Assembly (NCBI GenBank): GCA_029552245.1
Contig: JAKPDW010000063.1
Coordinates: forward strand, 1 to 64,000
Direction: 5' to 3'
DNA: 64,000 nucleotides
Source: Deltaproteobacteria bacterium
GTDB lineage: Bacteria > Desulfobacterota > Desulfomonilia > UBA1062
The notes under the pieces were generated by a model. The model saw nothing but the letters and a program-made list of their open reading frames with translations, was not told where the DNA came from and ran no database searches. Both the position numbers and the translations under genes were made by a program. Shown piece after piece: positions 16,991 to 25,612 of the stretch. Positions within the stretch are counted from its first letter, which is position 1. Each line of letters starts with the position of its first letter.

Positions 16991-18265
16991 ATGAGACACA
17001 TAGACGAGTTTTCGCGGCCCGAGGAATACATCTCCCCGTTCGACGCCCATTTCCGGCGTCTCATACGATCGCACCTCGAGGAGTCGGTCATGCCCGTGAG
17101 GAGGCGCTTCGACGAGGACTGGAAGGAGCACCGCCTCATCGAACCCGCCTTCGACCGTCTCATGGCCGGCCTCGGCATCCAGAGGGCCCTGTTCCCCGTC
17201 GAGTACGGCGGGTGGGGCCTCGCGCGCTCCGACTACGTGTTCAGGATGGGGTACATGCTCTGCGAGGAACTCGGCAGGGCCGACACCGGCATGGCGGTGG
17301 CGGTGGCGGTGACCTTCTGGCCGCTCTTGACCATCCTGGTGGAACCGTACGTGAACGAGCGCCTGATCGCCGAGTTCGCGCCCATGTTCTGCAACGCCGA
17401 CCACGCCGTGTTCGCGGCGAACGCCATGACCGAGCCCCAGGGCGGCTCGGACATAGAGAACCTGGGTCTGCTCGGCGGGAGGACCATCCGCACCACGGCG
17501 AGGCTCGAGGGCGACCGGTGGGTGATCAACGGCCACAAGCTCTGGCCCACGAACTCGGGCGGCGTGGCCAAGCTCTTCGGCGTCCCCTGCACCACGAAAC
17601 CCGGGTCCTCGGACCCCGCAGACTTCGCCTTCATCTTCGTGCCCGCTGACACGCCGGGCGTCACCCAGGGCGGGCCGTACGAGAAGGCGGGCATGGCGGC
17701 CGACAAGAACGGGGACATCTGGTTCGAGGACGTGCGCGTCCCGTCCTGGTACCGGGCCCACGGCCCCGGCAGGGACGCCGAGGCGTTCTACCAGCTCATC
17801 CCCTTCGGGCAGGTCATGAGCTGCGCCTTCCTCACGGGCGCCATGATGAACCTCTACGAGAGGCTCGTCGAGTTCGTGAACACGCACACCTTCGCGGGCA
17901 GGCCCCTCAAGGAACACGACGCGGTCGCCGCCGTGATCGGCCGCATAGCCGGCGACATCGACATTTGCCGAATCCTCGGCCACGAGGCCGCCATGATCGG
18001 GGACAGGCGGAACAAGCCCTACGGCAGGCCGCTCGCCAGCGAGCAGGTGGTCGGCCGGGTGCGCAACATCAAGGACTTCATATCGGACACCGCGATCAGG
18101 TGTTTCGAGACCGCCATGGACGTGCTGGGCGCCTATGGCGCTGACAGGCAGTGGGACATCGAGAAGCACTGGAGGGACATCAAGATCGTCCAGCTGTGGA
18201 TGGGAGGCAAGCAGCTCTGCCAGATGGAGGCGGCGAGGTACTTCTTCGACTGCGAGACCTTGTGA
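16991..18265 (+). CDS. Acyl-CoA dehydrogenase lacking the usual catalytic Glu (subunit 2 of a pair)
   Basis: 424 residues. It keeps the flavin-binding motif NAMTEPQGGSDI and VINGHKLWPTNSG, and the C-terminal GADRQWDIEKHWRDIK, but the residue aligning with the medium-chain catalytic Glu is Gln387. Together with subunit 1, which has the Glu but not the flavin motif, it recalls the heterotetrameric FadE/ChsE enzymes of mycobacterial steroid catabolism, where each subunit supplies part of the active site. The reaction would be alpha,beta-dehydrogenation of an acyl-CoA or the reverse reduction. AGGAGG and GAGG lie upstream of the ATG. Confidence 0.82.
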   Translation: MRHIDEFSRPEEYISPFDAHFRRLIRSHLEESVMPVRRRFDEDWKEHRLIEPAFDRLMAGLGIQRALFPVEYGGWGLARSDYVFRMGYMLCEELGRADTGMAVAVAVTFWPLLTILVEPYVNERLIAEFAPMFCNADHAVFAANAMTEPQGGSDIENLGLLGGRTIRTTARLEGDRWVINGHKLWPTNSGGVAKLFGVPCTTKPGSSDPADFAFIFVPADTPGVTQGGPYEKAGMAADKNGDIWFEDVRVPSWYRAHGPGRDAEAFYQLIPFGQVMSCAFLTGAMMNLYERLVEFVNTHTFAGRPLKEHDAVAAVIGRIAGDIDICRILGHEAAMIGDRRNKPYGRPLASEQVVGRVRNIKDFISDTAIRCFETAMDVLGAYGADRQWDIEKHWRDIKIVQLWMGGKQLCQMEAARYFFDCETL

Positions 18266-18274
18266 GGTGTAGCC

Positions 18275-18727
18275 ATGGACGATACCGCGATCACCGGTTT
18301 CATCGAGACGCAGGCGGGCCTGCTCCACGATTTCATGTCGAGCCCACCGGCCAAGGACATGCTGAGGCTTGCGCTCAAGGACATCGACCCGGAATCGGGA
18401 AGACGCCTCGTACGCACGCTCATGACCACCGACCCCGAGGTCCCGCTCGCCGTCGCGGGCTCTTTGCCCAGGGCCGCGAACCTCATCATCAAGGCCCTCC
18501 TCGAGCTCGCGACCCTCGTGAGGCGCTCCTACCCCGCCCCGCTTCTTACGGGTTTCGTGGGGTCGCTCCTCGAGGAGGTGGACAGGAAAGACCTTGCCCT
18601 GCTGAGGTCGGAGATCGCCTTCTTCGTGCGCGAGATCGGCCCCGTGGTCAAGGCGTGGCTCGAATCCTTGGACACCTTAAGCGGAGACGACCCCGCCGAA
18701 GGCTCCGAGAAAGGGGGCAGGCCATGA
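18275..18727 (+). CDS. Helical protein of unknown function, family A member 1
   Basis: 150 residues, almost wholly alpha-helical by composition, with no signal peptide or clear membrane segment. I do not recognise a family. A motif of the form N-hydrophobic run-ELA...RSYPAPLLTGFVGSLLEEV (residues about 70-105) recurs in the products at 18724 and 20175, so the three genes appear paralogous. It starts nine bases after the second dehydrogenase and overlaps the next gene by ATGA, which implies coupled translation and a role in the same complex or pathway. Confidence 0.7.
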   Translation: MDDTAITGFIETQAGLLHDFMSSPPAKDMLRLALKDIDPESGRRLVRTLMTTDPEVPLAVAGSLPRAANLIIKALLELATLVRRSYPAPLLTGFVGSLLEEVDRKDLALLRSEIAFFVREIGPVVKAWLESLDTLSGDDPAEGSEKGGRP

Positions 18728-19401
18728 CGCGACCCCGCCTCGACAGACGACCGAAAGGCGCCCTGGAGGCCCTCCTTTCCTCCACCCTCTTCAAGGACGT
18801 CCTCAGGACCGCCCTGAACTCGGCGGACCCCGCACGGGGCGCCGAGGCCGTGAACACGATGCTCGGGAGAGACCCGGAGGCGGCCTTCGCCCTCGTCTCA
18901 AGCATCCCCGCGGCCGTGAACACCCTCGTGAGCGCCCTCACGGAGCTCGCTCTCAGGCTCGGGAACTACCCGCCCGCCCTCGCAGGCTCGATGGCCTCGG
19001 CCATCGCCCGGGACGTCAACAAGGATGTCGTGCGGGCCTGCGCGGCAGCCTGGAAGGGGCTCGCAAGGGGTGTCTTGGCCTCCCGTCCCGACCTTGCCGC
19101 ACACCTCCTGGTGACCGTGGGCGTCCGGGTCAAGGCGGGGGCCCTCAATGCGCTGGCGAGGTTCATAAACGACGTGCACAGGCATGATCCCGGCGTCTTG
19201 AGCGCGTTCTTCGCCGAGGTCCTGCGGAGGGTCGACGGCGACCAGGCGAGGAAGGCATGCCTGGCGCTTGCGAACGCCTTCCTGGACCAGCGCTGGGGCA
19301 TCCCCTCCTTCGCGGCGGAGCTGCTCGCCACCAGGGCAAGGAGGTCGATCGAGCGGCTCCTCGGGAAAGCGTCCGGAAAGGCCATGGGCCATGAGGGATG
19401 A
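18724..19401 (+). CDS. Helical protein of unknown function, family A member 2
   Basis: 225 residues, helix-rich. It shares with its upstream neighbour the pattern SIPAAVNTLVSALTELALRL-x-NYPPALAGSMASAI, and looks like a longer form with additional helical repeats (HLLVTVGVRVKAGALNALAR). The start is the ATG inside the ATGA overlap with the preceding stop; the track's earlier start runs through the upstream gene in another frame. No catalytic motif is visible. A scaffold or small-molecule carrier role is only conjecture. Confidence 0.68.
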   Translation: MTRPRLDRRPKGALEALLSSTLFKDVLRTALNSADPARGAEAVNTMLGRDPEAAFALVSSIPAAVNTLVSALTELALRLGNYPPALAGSMASAIARDVNKDVVRACAAAWKGLARGVLASRPDLAAHLLVTVGVRVKAGALNALARFINDVHRHDPGVLSAFFAEVLRRVDGDQARKACLALANAFLDQRWGIPSFAAELLATRARRSIERLLGKASGKAMGHEG

Positions 19402-19411
19402 GGCTGCGCCC

Positions 19412-20197
19412 ATGAACATGAAGAGATCGAGGCACACCACCAGGGAAAGGCGGAAGGACAAACGCCATGACGGCAAGGCCGCCTTCGCCCCGGTCGCCGC
19501 CCTGTCGCCCGGGGACCTGATGGAAAGAAAGCGGCAGCTCGTCAAGGACACGATCATAAAGGTGGCGGAAGAGCTCTTCGCCTCCCAGGGCTACCACAAC
19601 ACCCAGATCATCGACATCGTGAAGGCCGTCGGCATGTCGGCAGGCACCTTCTACAACTACTTCAGGGACAAGCGCGACCTGTTCGAGCAGATCACCAAGC
19701 GGAACTTCGAGACGTTCAGGGCCATGATCAAGAAGCTCAGGGAGCCCATCGACATATGGGACCGCTCCGACAGGATCGCGAAGCTCTTCGAGACCTACAC
19801 CGCGTATTTCGACTACATCGACACGCACCGCCAGCAGTTCCTCATCCTCCTGCGCGGGGGGTTCGGCGTCGACGAGGAGTTCGACGGGAACGTCTGGCGG
19901 CACTACAGCGACATAGCGAAGGACCTGGCCGAGGATATCCAGTCGTGGATCGACATGGGCATCATCGCCGGCCTGAACCCGTACACGCTGGCCTATGCCG
20001 TGGTCGGGATGGCCATGCACCTGGGCCACAGCTACCTCATGGAACAGAGGTTCTCGAGGGAAGAGGCGATATCGACCCTGACCTCGCTCAGCAACAACAT
20101 GTTCGAGTCCTACCTCACCGAGGCGGGGAGGATGGCGCTCGAGAGACCGGGAACCAGAGACACGGGAGGTGCAGATGGGGACGCAGAACGGTCATGA
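19412..20197 (+). CDS. TetR/AcrR family regulator (second of a related pair)
   Basis: 261 residues. A basic N-terminal extension (KRSRHTTRERRKDKRHD) precedes a helix-turn-helix (EELFASQGYHNTQIIDIVKA, GMSAGTFYNYFRDKRDLFEQ) almost identical to that of the TetR at 14325, and the ligand domains are also similar. GAGG lies eight bases before the chosen ATG; an in-frame ATG at 19391 overlapping the previous gene is an alternative. A regulator embedded within the operon suggests autoregulation, possibly with the paralogue binding the same operator. Confidence 0.85.
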   Translation: MNMKRSRHTTRERRKDKRHDGKAAFAPVAALSPGDLMERKRQLVKDTIIKVAEELFASQGYHNTQIIDIVKAVGMSAGTFYNYFRDKRDLFEQITKRNFETFRAMIKKLREPIDIWDRSDRIAKLFETYTAYFDYIDTHRQQFLILLRGGFGVDEEFDGNVWRHYSDIAKDLAEDIQSWIDMGIIAGLNPYTLAYAVVGMAMHLGHSYLMEQRFSREEAISTLTSLSNNMFESYLTEAGRMALERPGTRDTGGADGDAERS

Positions 20198-21380
20198 TTC
20201 GCCGGAGCGGATCCTCGCCGGCATGATCGCCGATGCCATCCGCTCGGCGGGGACCAGGCGCATGGGGGCACTGGTCGCGGAGGAACTCGCGCGGCCATGG
20301 TCCGCGAAAGGGGCATTGAGGAGGGCCGCGGCCTGGTGCGTGAAGAAGACCTCCACCCTGCTCGCCGGTGCGGACAGGACGGGATCCCCAAGGCTCTCGG
20401 CGGACCTGGGCAGGTTCGTGACCGCGTGGGCGCACAAGATCAACGAAGACCACGCGCGAAGGCCCGACTGCCACGCGGCCGCGCGCAAGGAGACCATAGA
20501 GGGCTTCATCGAGCACACCGACTTCGGCGAGCTCAGGGAGGCCTTCCAGGGCGCCGCGCCCTGTGTCCTCGGGACGATCGGGGTGTTCAACGAGGCCCTG
20601 TGGAAGTACCCCGCCAAGGTCGGCAGCATCCTGGGCGCCCTGCTCGAGATCGTGAACACCGCCGTTGCCTCCCTGTCCGAGCTCCTGGCGCCGATAGAGA
20701 GGAAGGTCGGGCCCGACCTCCTGGCCGACCTCGTCCTGTCGCTTCTCAGGAAGCTCGATGCGCAGGCGCTGTCCGCGCTCGCCAACCGCACCTTCGAGAC
20801 CATACGCCGCCTGCACACGGGCAGCCTTCTTTTGTCCAGGTCAGGCAGGCCCCTGTTCCAGGTGTACCTCACGGAGAAACTGGAAGAGTTCCTCTCCAAG
20901 ACGGACCCCGTCCTGTTCGTCAAGGCCAAGAAGGCGCTCGACGAGGACCGGGTCGCGGTGGCCGGTGCCCTGGCCGATGCCCTCTCCAAGCACCCGGGGT
21001 TCGTGACCGCACTGGTGGCGGCATCCGGCGCCGTGGCGACGAACACCTTCAAGTGCGCGTCCAGGAAGGCCTCGCTCATGGACGATCTCGACAGGGAGGC
21101 CCTCTCCCAGGCGGTCTCGGAAGCCCTCGGCGGGCTTGACCTCTTCGAGCTCGGGCAGGCCCTCGAGACCGTCTCCAGGGTCTTCAACGACCTCTACGAC
21201 CTCAGGCCGGATCTCGTGCGTTCCACCATGGCCGCCCTCGCGGACTCCCTGGCGGGCCCGGAGTTCACCAGGGCCCTTGGCCGGGTATTCGCGGAGGCAC
21301 TCCAGGCCTTCTCGCCCTTGCTCGAGGACCTCAAGTCGACCTCCGTGGGCATGCAGGCGGCACGAGGAGGTGCCTCATGA
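20175..21380 (+). CDS. Helical protein of unknown function, family A member 3
   Basis: 401 residues, helical throughout, no signal peptide. It repeats the motif seen in members 1 and 2 (GVFNEALWKYPAKVGSILGA and, more weakly, SKHPGFVTALVAASGAV and DLRPDLVRSTMAALADSLAG), as if built from three or four copies of one helical module. GGGAGG precedes the ATG; the track's GTG two codons earlier overlaps that site. It ends in an ATGA overlap with the HgdB-like gene, so its product is likely made in step with the dehydratase-type subunits. No enzymatic motif seen. Confidence 0.68.
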   Translation: MGTQNGHDSPERILAGMIADAIRSAGTRRMGALVAEELARPWSAKGALRRAAAWCVKKTSTLLAGADRTGSPRLSADLGRFVTAWAHKINEDHARRPDCHAAARKETIEGFIEHTDFGELREAFQGAAPCVLGTIGVFNEALWKYPAKVGSILGALLEIVNTAVASLSELLAPIERKVGPDLLADLVLSLLRKLDAQALSALANRTFETIRRLHTGSLLLSRSGRPLFQVYLTEKLEEFLSKTDPVLFVKAKKALDEDRVAVAGALADALSKHPGFVTALVAASGAVATNTFKCASRKASLMDDLDREALSQAVSEALGGLDLFELGQALETVSRVFNDLYDLRPDLVRSTMAALADSLAGPEFTRALGRVFAEALQAFSPLLEDLKSTSVGMQAARGGAS

Positions 21381-22531
21381 TCGAGACGCTGAGAAAGGCC
21401 GCCCGCTCCATCGGCAACCCTTCCCTCCAGGCCTGGAATGAAGGAGGGGGGAAGGTCCTGGGGTACCCGTGCACCTTCGTGCCCGAAGAGATCATCGACG
21501 CCGCAGGGATCCTGCCCTACCGGCTCAGGGGGATCACCGCAGGCACCATGTCCATAGGCGACGCCTACTTCGGGCCGGTCATCTGCAGCTTTCCCAAGTG
21601 CATCCTCCAGCTGGCGGGCCAGGGGTCCTACGGCTTCCTCGACGGCGCGGTCGTGGTGAACGGGTGCGACTCCATGAGGAGGCTGCACGAGTGTTGGAGA
21701 AAGGCATCCGAGGACATACCGGGGACCCTGCCCGGTTTCTTCCACTACATGGGGGTCCCGCACAAGGCGACGGACTACAGCATCGAGTGGTTCAAGGAAG
21801 AGCTCGGCATCCTCGCGAGGAGCATCTCGGACCACTTCGGCACCCCTGTCACGACGGACTCCCTCAGGAGGTCCATCCGGCTCTTCAACGAGATCAGGTC
21901 GCTGTTGTCCGAGCTCGACGAGATGAGGATGTCCGAGACGTGCCCTGTCACGGGTTCGGACGCTGCATCCATCGTCCTGGCCGGCTTCGCCATGCCGAGG
22001 GAGGAATACCGGGAAACCCTCGGGAAGGTGATGGCGAGGCTGAGGAAGTCCAAGCCCGTCTCCGACGGCAAGGTGCGGCTCATGGTCGTGGGCAGCGCGA
22101 GCGACGATGCGGACTTCGTGGAGCTCGTCGAGTCCACGGGCGCGATCGTGGTGAGCGACTGCATGTGCTTCGGGGCGAGATCGTTCCTCAAGCGCGTGGA
22201 CGAGGACGCCGACCCGATCGAGGCCCTTGCCGAGCGCTACCTGGGCGGCAACCTCTGCCCCCGCATGTTCGGGTGGTACAAGGACAGGCTCGCCTTCGTG
22301 AGAGACCGCGCCCTGAGATCGCGGGTCGACGGGGTCATCCTCCAGAACATCAGGTTCTGCGACCTTCACGGCTCAGAGAACGGGCTCCTCGAGAGGGACC
22401 TCGAGGCCGAGGGAATCCCGTGCATGAGGATAGAGAGGGAGTACGGACCCCTCGTGGAGACCGGCAGGATAAAGATGCGCCTGGACGCCTTCATGGAGCG
22501 TATCCGCACGGTGGGGGGGAGGCGGTCTTGA
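21377..22531 (+). CDS. 2-hydroxyacyl-CoA dehydratase / benzoyl-CoA reductase-type subunit (HgdB/BcrC-like)
   Basis: 384 residues of the FldB/FldC, HgdB, BcrC superfamily, Fe-S proteins that receive one low-potential electron from an ATP-driven activator. Recognisable are VLGYPCTFVPEEIIDAAGIL-PYRL, AYFGPVICSFPKC, VVVNGCDSMRRL-HECW and DCMCFGARSF, which together offer enough Cys for a [4Fe-4S] cluster. It is the smaller subunit next to two larger relatives, as in BcrC-BcrB or HgdB-HgdA arrangements. Whether the reaction is dehydration of a 2-hydroxyacyl-CoA or reduction of an aromatic CoA ester is not decidable from sequence alone. Confidence 0.88.
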   Translation: MIETLRKAARSIGNPSLQAWNEGGGKVLGYPCTFVPEEIIDAAGILPYRLRGITAGTMSIGDAYFGPVICSFPKCILQLAGQGSYGFLDGAVVVNGCDSMRRLHECWRKASEDIPGTLPGFFHYMGVPHKATDYSIEWFKEELGILARSISDHFGTPVTTDSLRRSIRLFNEIRSLLSELDEMRMSETCPVTGSDAASIVLAGFAMPREEYRETLGKVMARLRKSKPVSDGKVRLMVVGSASDDADFVELVESTGAIVVSDCMCFGARSFLKRVDEDADPIEALAERYLGGNLCPRMFGWYKDRLAFVRDRALRSRVDGVILQNIRFCDLHGSENGLLERDLEAEGIPCMRIEREYGPLVETGRIKMRLDAFMERIRTVGGRRS

Positions 22532-23958
22532 AGCCGGAAACCAGGGAGTACCGTTACGACTGGAATATCTGGACCATCATGGAGAACGCCGCGCTCGTCA
22601 AGGACGGCACGGACAAGGAGTACGAGAGCCTGCTCGGGCTCATCCCCCACTTCGCCGACGCCCTGGACATCTTCATACGCCAGGGCGAGCCCGGGGTCAG
22701 GTTCATCAAGCTCGTGGCGAACTACATCCGGGCGTGCATCGAGGCGAAGGCCCTGGGCAAGAAGACGGTGCTCACCTCGTTCTCCATGGCCACGCCCATC
22801 CTGTACGCCTTCGACCTCGTCCCCATCTGCCTGGAGGCGTTCACGATCTTCGGCACGGTGGTGCTCAAGCGGGGCACCACGGAATTCCTGGACTACTGCT
22901 GCGAGATAGGGTTCACAGAGACCTCCTGTTCCTCCCAGCGAGGGGCCCTCGGCGCGTACCTCTCGGGGCTCGCGGTCAGGCCGGACATGATCGTGTGCAA
23001 CGCACCCGGGTGGTGCGACTCCAACGCCAACTCCTATTCCTTCGCCGCGTCCTACCTGGACGTGCCCTTCTTCCAGCTGAGCTACCCCCCCGAGGTCTCG
23101 GGAAAGCGCGCCAGGGACTTCCACAGGCGGGACTACCTCGACCTCGTGGCCTTCCTGGAAGAGAACACGGGCAGGAAGCTCGATATCGACAGGCTCAGGC
23201 GGCTGGTCAGCGAAGCGGCCAGGCAGGACGCGCTCATCTCGGAGATCTCCGACCTCCAGGCGATCGTGCCCAACCCGGTACCGAACGTGTTCGAACTCAT
23301 GGTCTACGGTGCGAGGAGCTTCGCGAGCGGCCTCGAGGAGCTCACCGCCCTCCTCGAGTCGATGGTCGCCTCCTGCAGGCAGAACGCCCGGAGGAAACTC
23401 TCCGGCAGGGGTACGACGTCAGAGAGCGGCCGGGGCCTGTTCTGCTACATCGACCACTACACCACCGACGCGAGACTGTGGGCGTGGATGGACACGAGGA
23501 ACCTGAGCCACCTCGGGTCGATCCTCTGCAGGTACTGGTACGGGGAGGCCGGCTTCGTGAAGGGGTACGACGAGGGCTACACCTACTCTTGCGCAACGCT
23601 TGCGGACATGATCGACTCGCTGGCCGACATGACCGCCAGGATGCCCATGGTCAAGCAGATCAGGGGGCCCTACGACGCGCCCGGCATGTGGCTCGAGGAC
23701 AACCTCCACCTCGCACGGCTCTACCAGGCCGACTTCGTGGTCTACTTCAGCACCGTGGGGTGCAGGAACACCTGGGGCGCCGTGAAGCTCCTCGTGAGGG
23801 ACCTCGAGCGCATGAACATCCCCACCCTGCTCTTGTTCGTGGACGCCTTCGACGACCGGGTGGCGTCCTGGGAATCCATAACCGACAGGCTCGAGGAGTT
23901 CCTCCACGTGCGGGGGATCTCCTGCGGCGGGCCCGACAAGGCCTCGTGGAAGGCCTGA
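22528..23958 (+). CDS. 2-hydroxyacyl-CoA dehydratase / benzoyl-CoA reductase-type large subunit, copy 1
   Basis: 476 residues. The start is TTG overlapping the previous TGA, preceded by GGGGGGAGG; it aligns residue for residue with the ATG start of the paralogue at 24209 (ETREYRYDW versus STREYRFDW). The ORF track buries it in a spurious longer frame. Motifs are TSFSMATPILYAFDLVP, DYCCEIGFTETSCSSQRGAL, FCYIDHYTTDARLWAWMD, IRGPYDAPGMW, VGCRNTWGA and FDDRVASWESITDRLEEFL. Conserved Cys are retained in both copies. Two homologous large subunits plus one small subunit is an unusual count for this family. Confidence 0.88.
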   Translation: MKPETREYRYDWNIWTIMENAALVKDGTDKEYESLLGLIPHFADALDIFIRQGEPGVRFIKLVANYIRACIEAKALGKKTVLTSFSMATPILYAFDLVPICLEAFTIFGTVVLKRGTTEFLDYCCEIGFTETSCSSQRGALGAYLSGLAVRPDMIVCNAPGWCDSNANSYSFAASYLDVPFFQLSYPPEVSGKRARDFHRRDYLDLVAFLEENTGRKLDIDRLRRLVSEAARQDALISEISDLQAIVPNPVPNVFELMVYGARSFASGLEELTALLESMVASCRQNARRKLSGRGTTSESGRGLFCYIDHYTTDARLWAWMDTRNLSHLGSILCRYWYGEAGFVKGYDEGYTYSCATLADMIDSLADMTARMPMVKQIRGPYDAPGMWLEDNLHLARLYQADFVVYFSTVGCRNTWGAVKLLVRDLERMNIPTLLLFVDAFDDRVASWESITDRLEEFLHVRGISCGGPDKASWKA

Positions 23959-23967
23959 GGAGGTGCC

Positions 23968-24198
23968 ATGAAAAGAGAAGAGACGGCGATCGAGGTGCTC
24001 TGCGACATCGCCCTGGATCCAGCCAGGATGCTCGCGGAGAGGCAGCGGGCGATCGACGCGCTGACCCTCTTCAAGGAGGCCTCGCTCGGGGCGCTCGAAC
24101 GCATCGAGCGGACCACGGACAACCTGGTGCTCAAGGAACGCGCCAGGCTCTACGTGCAGCGGATCAAGGACGGCGTGATCGTGAGCATGAACCTGTGA
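23968..24198 (+). CDS. 76-residue protein of unknown function between the two large subunits
   Basis: A small, highly charged, predicted all-helical protein (ETAIEVLCDIALDPARMLAE, LFKEASLGALERIERTTDNL). GAGGTGCC precedes its ATG, and spacing is nine and ten bases to its neighbours, so it is a true operon member rather than a chance frame. One Cys only, no metal-binding motif. It could be an assembly factor or accessory subunit of the reductase/dehydratase complex; no family is recognised. Confidence 0.7.
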   Translation: MKREETAIEVLCDIALDPARMLAERQRAIDALTLFKEASLGALERIERTTDNLVLKERARLYVQRIKDGVIVSMNL

Positions 24199-24208
24199 GG
24201 GTGACGCC

Positions 24209-25612
24209 ATGAGGGAGTCCACGAGGGAATACCGTTTCGACTGGATGTTGTGGAGCATCCTCGAGAACGCCTCGAGGAGCACGGACGGCACACCCAAGGA
24301 GTACCGGTCCCTTTTGGATCTCGTTCCCCACTTCTCGGAAGTGCTCGACACCTTCGTCAGGCAGGGCGAGCCCGGTCTCAGGTTCCTCCGCCTCATAGCC
24401 AGGTACGCGGACATGTGCAGCAGCGCCAACGAGCGCGGGAAGCTCGCGGCGCTCACCACCTTCTGCATGGCGACCCCCATCCTGCACGCCTTCGACGTGG
24501 TGCCCGTCATGCTCGAGGCCCTCACCGTCCTCGGCACCGTCGTCCTCAAGAGGGGCACCTCCGAGTACCTGGACTACTGCTGCGAGGTGGGCTTCACGGA
24601 GACCTCCTGTTCGGCGCAGAGGGGTTCCCTGGGCGCCTTCCTCGCCGGGGGGGCCGTCAGGCCCGATTTCGTCGTGTGCGACACGCCCGGCATCTGCGAC
24701 ACCAACGCCAATTCCTTCGCCTTCGCCTCCGCCTTCCTCGACGTGCCCTTCTTCCAGATCAACTACCCGCCCACGCTGACGGACGAGCGTGCCCGGGCGT
24801 ACCACCGGGCGGACTTCGCTTCCCTCGTCTCGTTCCTCGAGGAGCGCACGGGCAAGAGGCTCGACGAGGAGAGGCTCATGGAGGTCATGAGGGAACTGGC
24901 GAGGCAGGACGCGCTGGCCAGCGAGCTCATCGACCTCATGAGGATCAGGCCGTGCCCCGTGCCGGGCATCTACGACCTCATGCTCTACGGCGGCAGGTTC
25001 ATGATGAGCGGCACGAGGGAGTACACGGAGCTCCTGGAGTCCATGCTCGAGGTGGCGAGAGAGAACGCCCGGCTGAAGAGGTCGGGAACGCGCACCGGTG
25101 TTGAACGAGCGCGGGGGCTGTTCTGCTATATCGACCACTACACCACGGACGCCAGGTTCTGGGACTGGATGGAGACGAACGAGGTCAGCCACCTGGGGTC
25201 CATCCTCTTCACCTTCTGGAACGCGGACGCGCCGTACGCCAGGGGGAGGGAGGAACAGGGCTACACCCTCGACTGTTCGTCCCTGGATGCCGCCCTGGAC
25301 TCGCTGTGCGACCAGATGTCGCGCATGCCCATGATAAAGCAGATCAGGGGCCCGTACGACGCCCCGGGCATGTGGCTCGACGACGTGCTTGCCGAGGCGA
25401 GGCTCCTCCAAGCGGATTTCGTCGCCTACATCGGGAGCATGGGCTGCCGCAACAGCTGGGGGATGAACAAGCTCCTGGTCAGGGACCTCGAGCGACAGGG
25501 CATCCCTGCCGTCATACTCTTCGCCGACGCCTTCGACGACAGGGTTGCGTCGTGGGAGACGGTCACGGAAAGGTTGTCCGAATTTCTCACTGTCAGGGGG
25601 ATCATCTCATGA
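24209..25612 (+). CDS. 2-hydroxyacyl-CoA dehydratase / benzoyl-CoA reductase-type large subunit, copy 2
   Basis: 467 residues, a close paralogue of the product at 22528 over its whole length (by eye well over half identical). It keeps the same Cys-bearing motifs: DYCCEVGFTETSCSAQRGSL, FCYIDHYTTDARFWDWME, MGCRNSWGMNKL and FDDRVASWETVTERLSEFL. It overlaps the first activator gene by ATGA. The duplication may reflect a heteromeric catalytic core made of copies 1 and 2, or two alternative enzymes sharing the HgdB-like subunit and activators. Confidence 0.88.
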   Translation: MRESTREYRFDWMLWSILENASRSTDGTPKEYRSLLDLVPHFSEVLDTFVRQGEPGLRFLRLIARYADMCSSANERGKLAALTTFCMATPILHAFDVVPVMLEALTVLGTVVLKRGTSEYLDYCCEVGFTETSCSAQRGSLGAFLAGGAVRPDFVVCDTPGICDTNANSFAFASAFLDVPFFQINYPPTLTDERARAYHRADFASLVSFLEERTGKRLDEERLMEVMRELARQDALASELIDLMRIRPCPVPGIYDLMLYGGRFMMSGTREYTELLESMLEVARENARLKRSGTRTGVERARGLFCYIDHYTTDARFWDWMETNEVSHLGSILFTFWNADAPYARGREEQGYTLDCSSLDAALDSLCDQMSRMPMIKQIRGPYDAPGMWLDDVLAEARLLQADFVAYIGSMGCRNSWGMNKLLVRDLERQGIPAVILFADAFDDRVASWETVTERLSEFLTVRGIIS

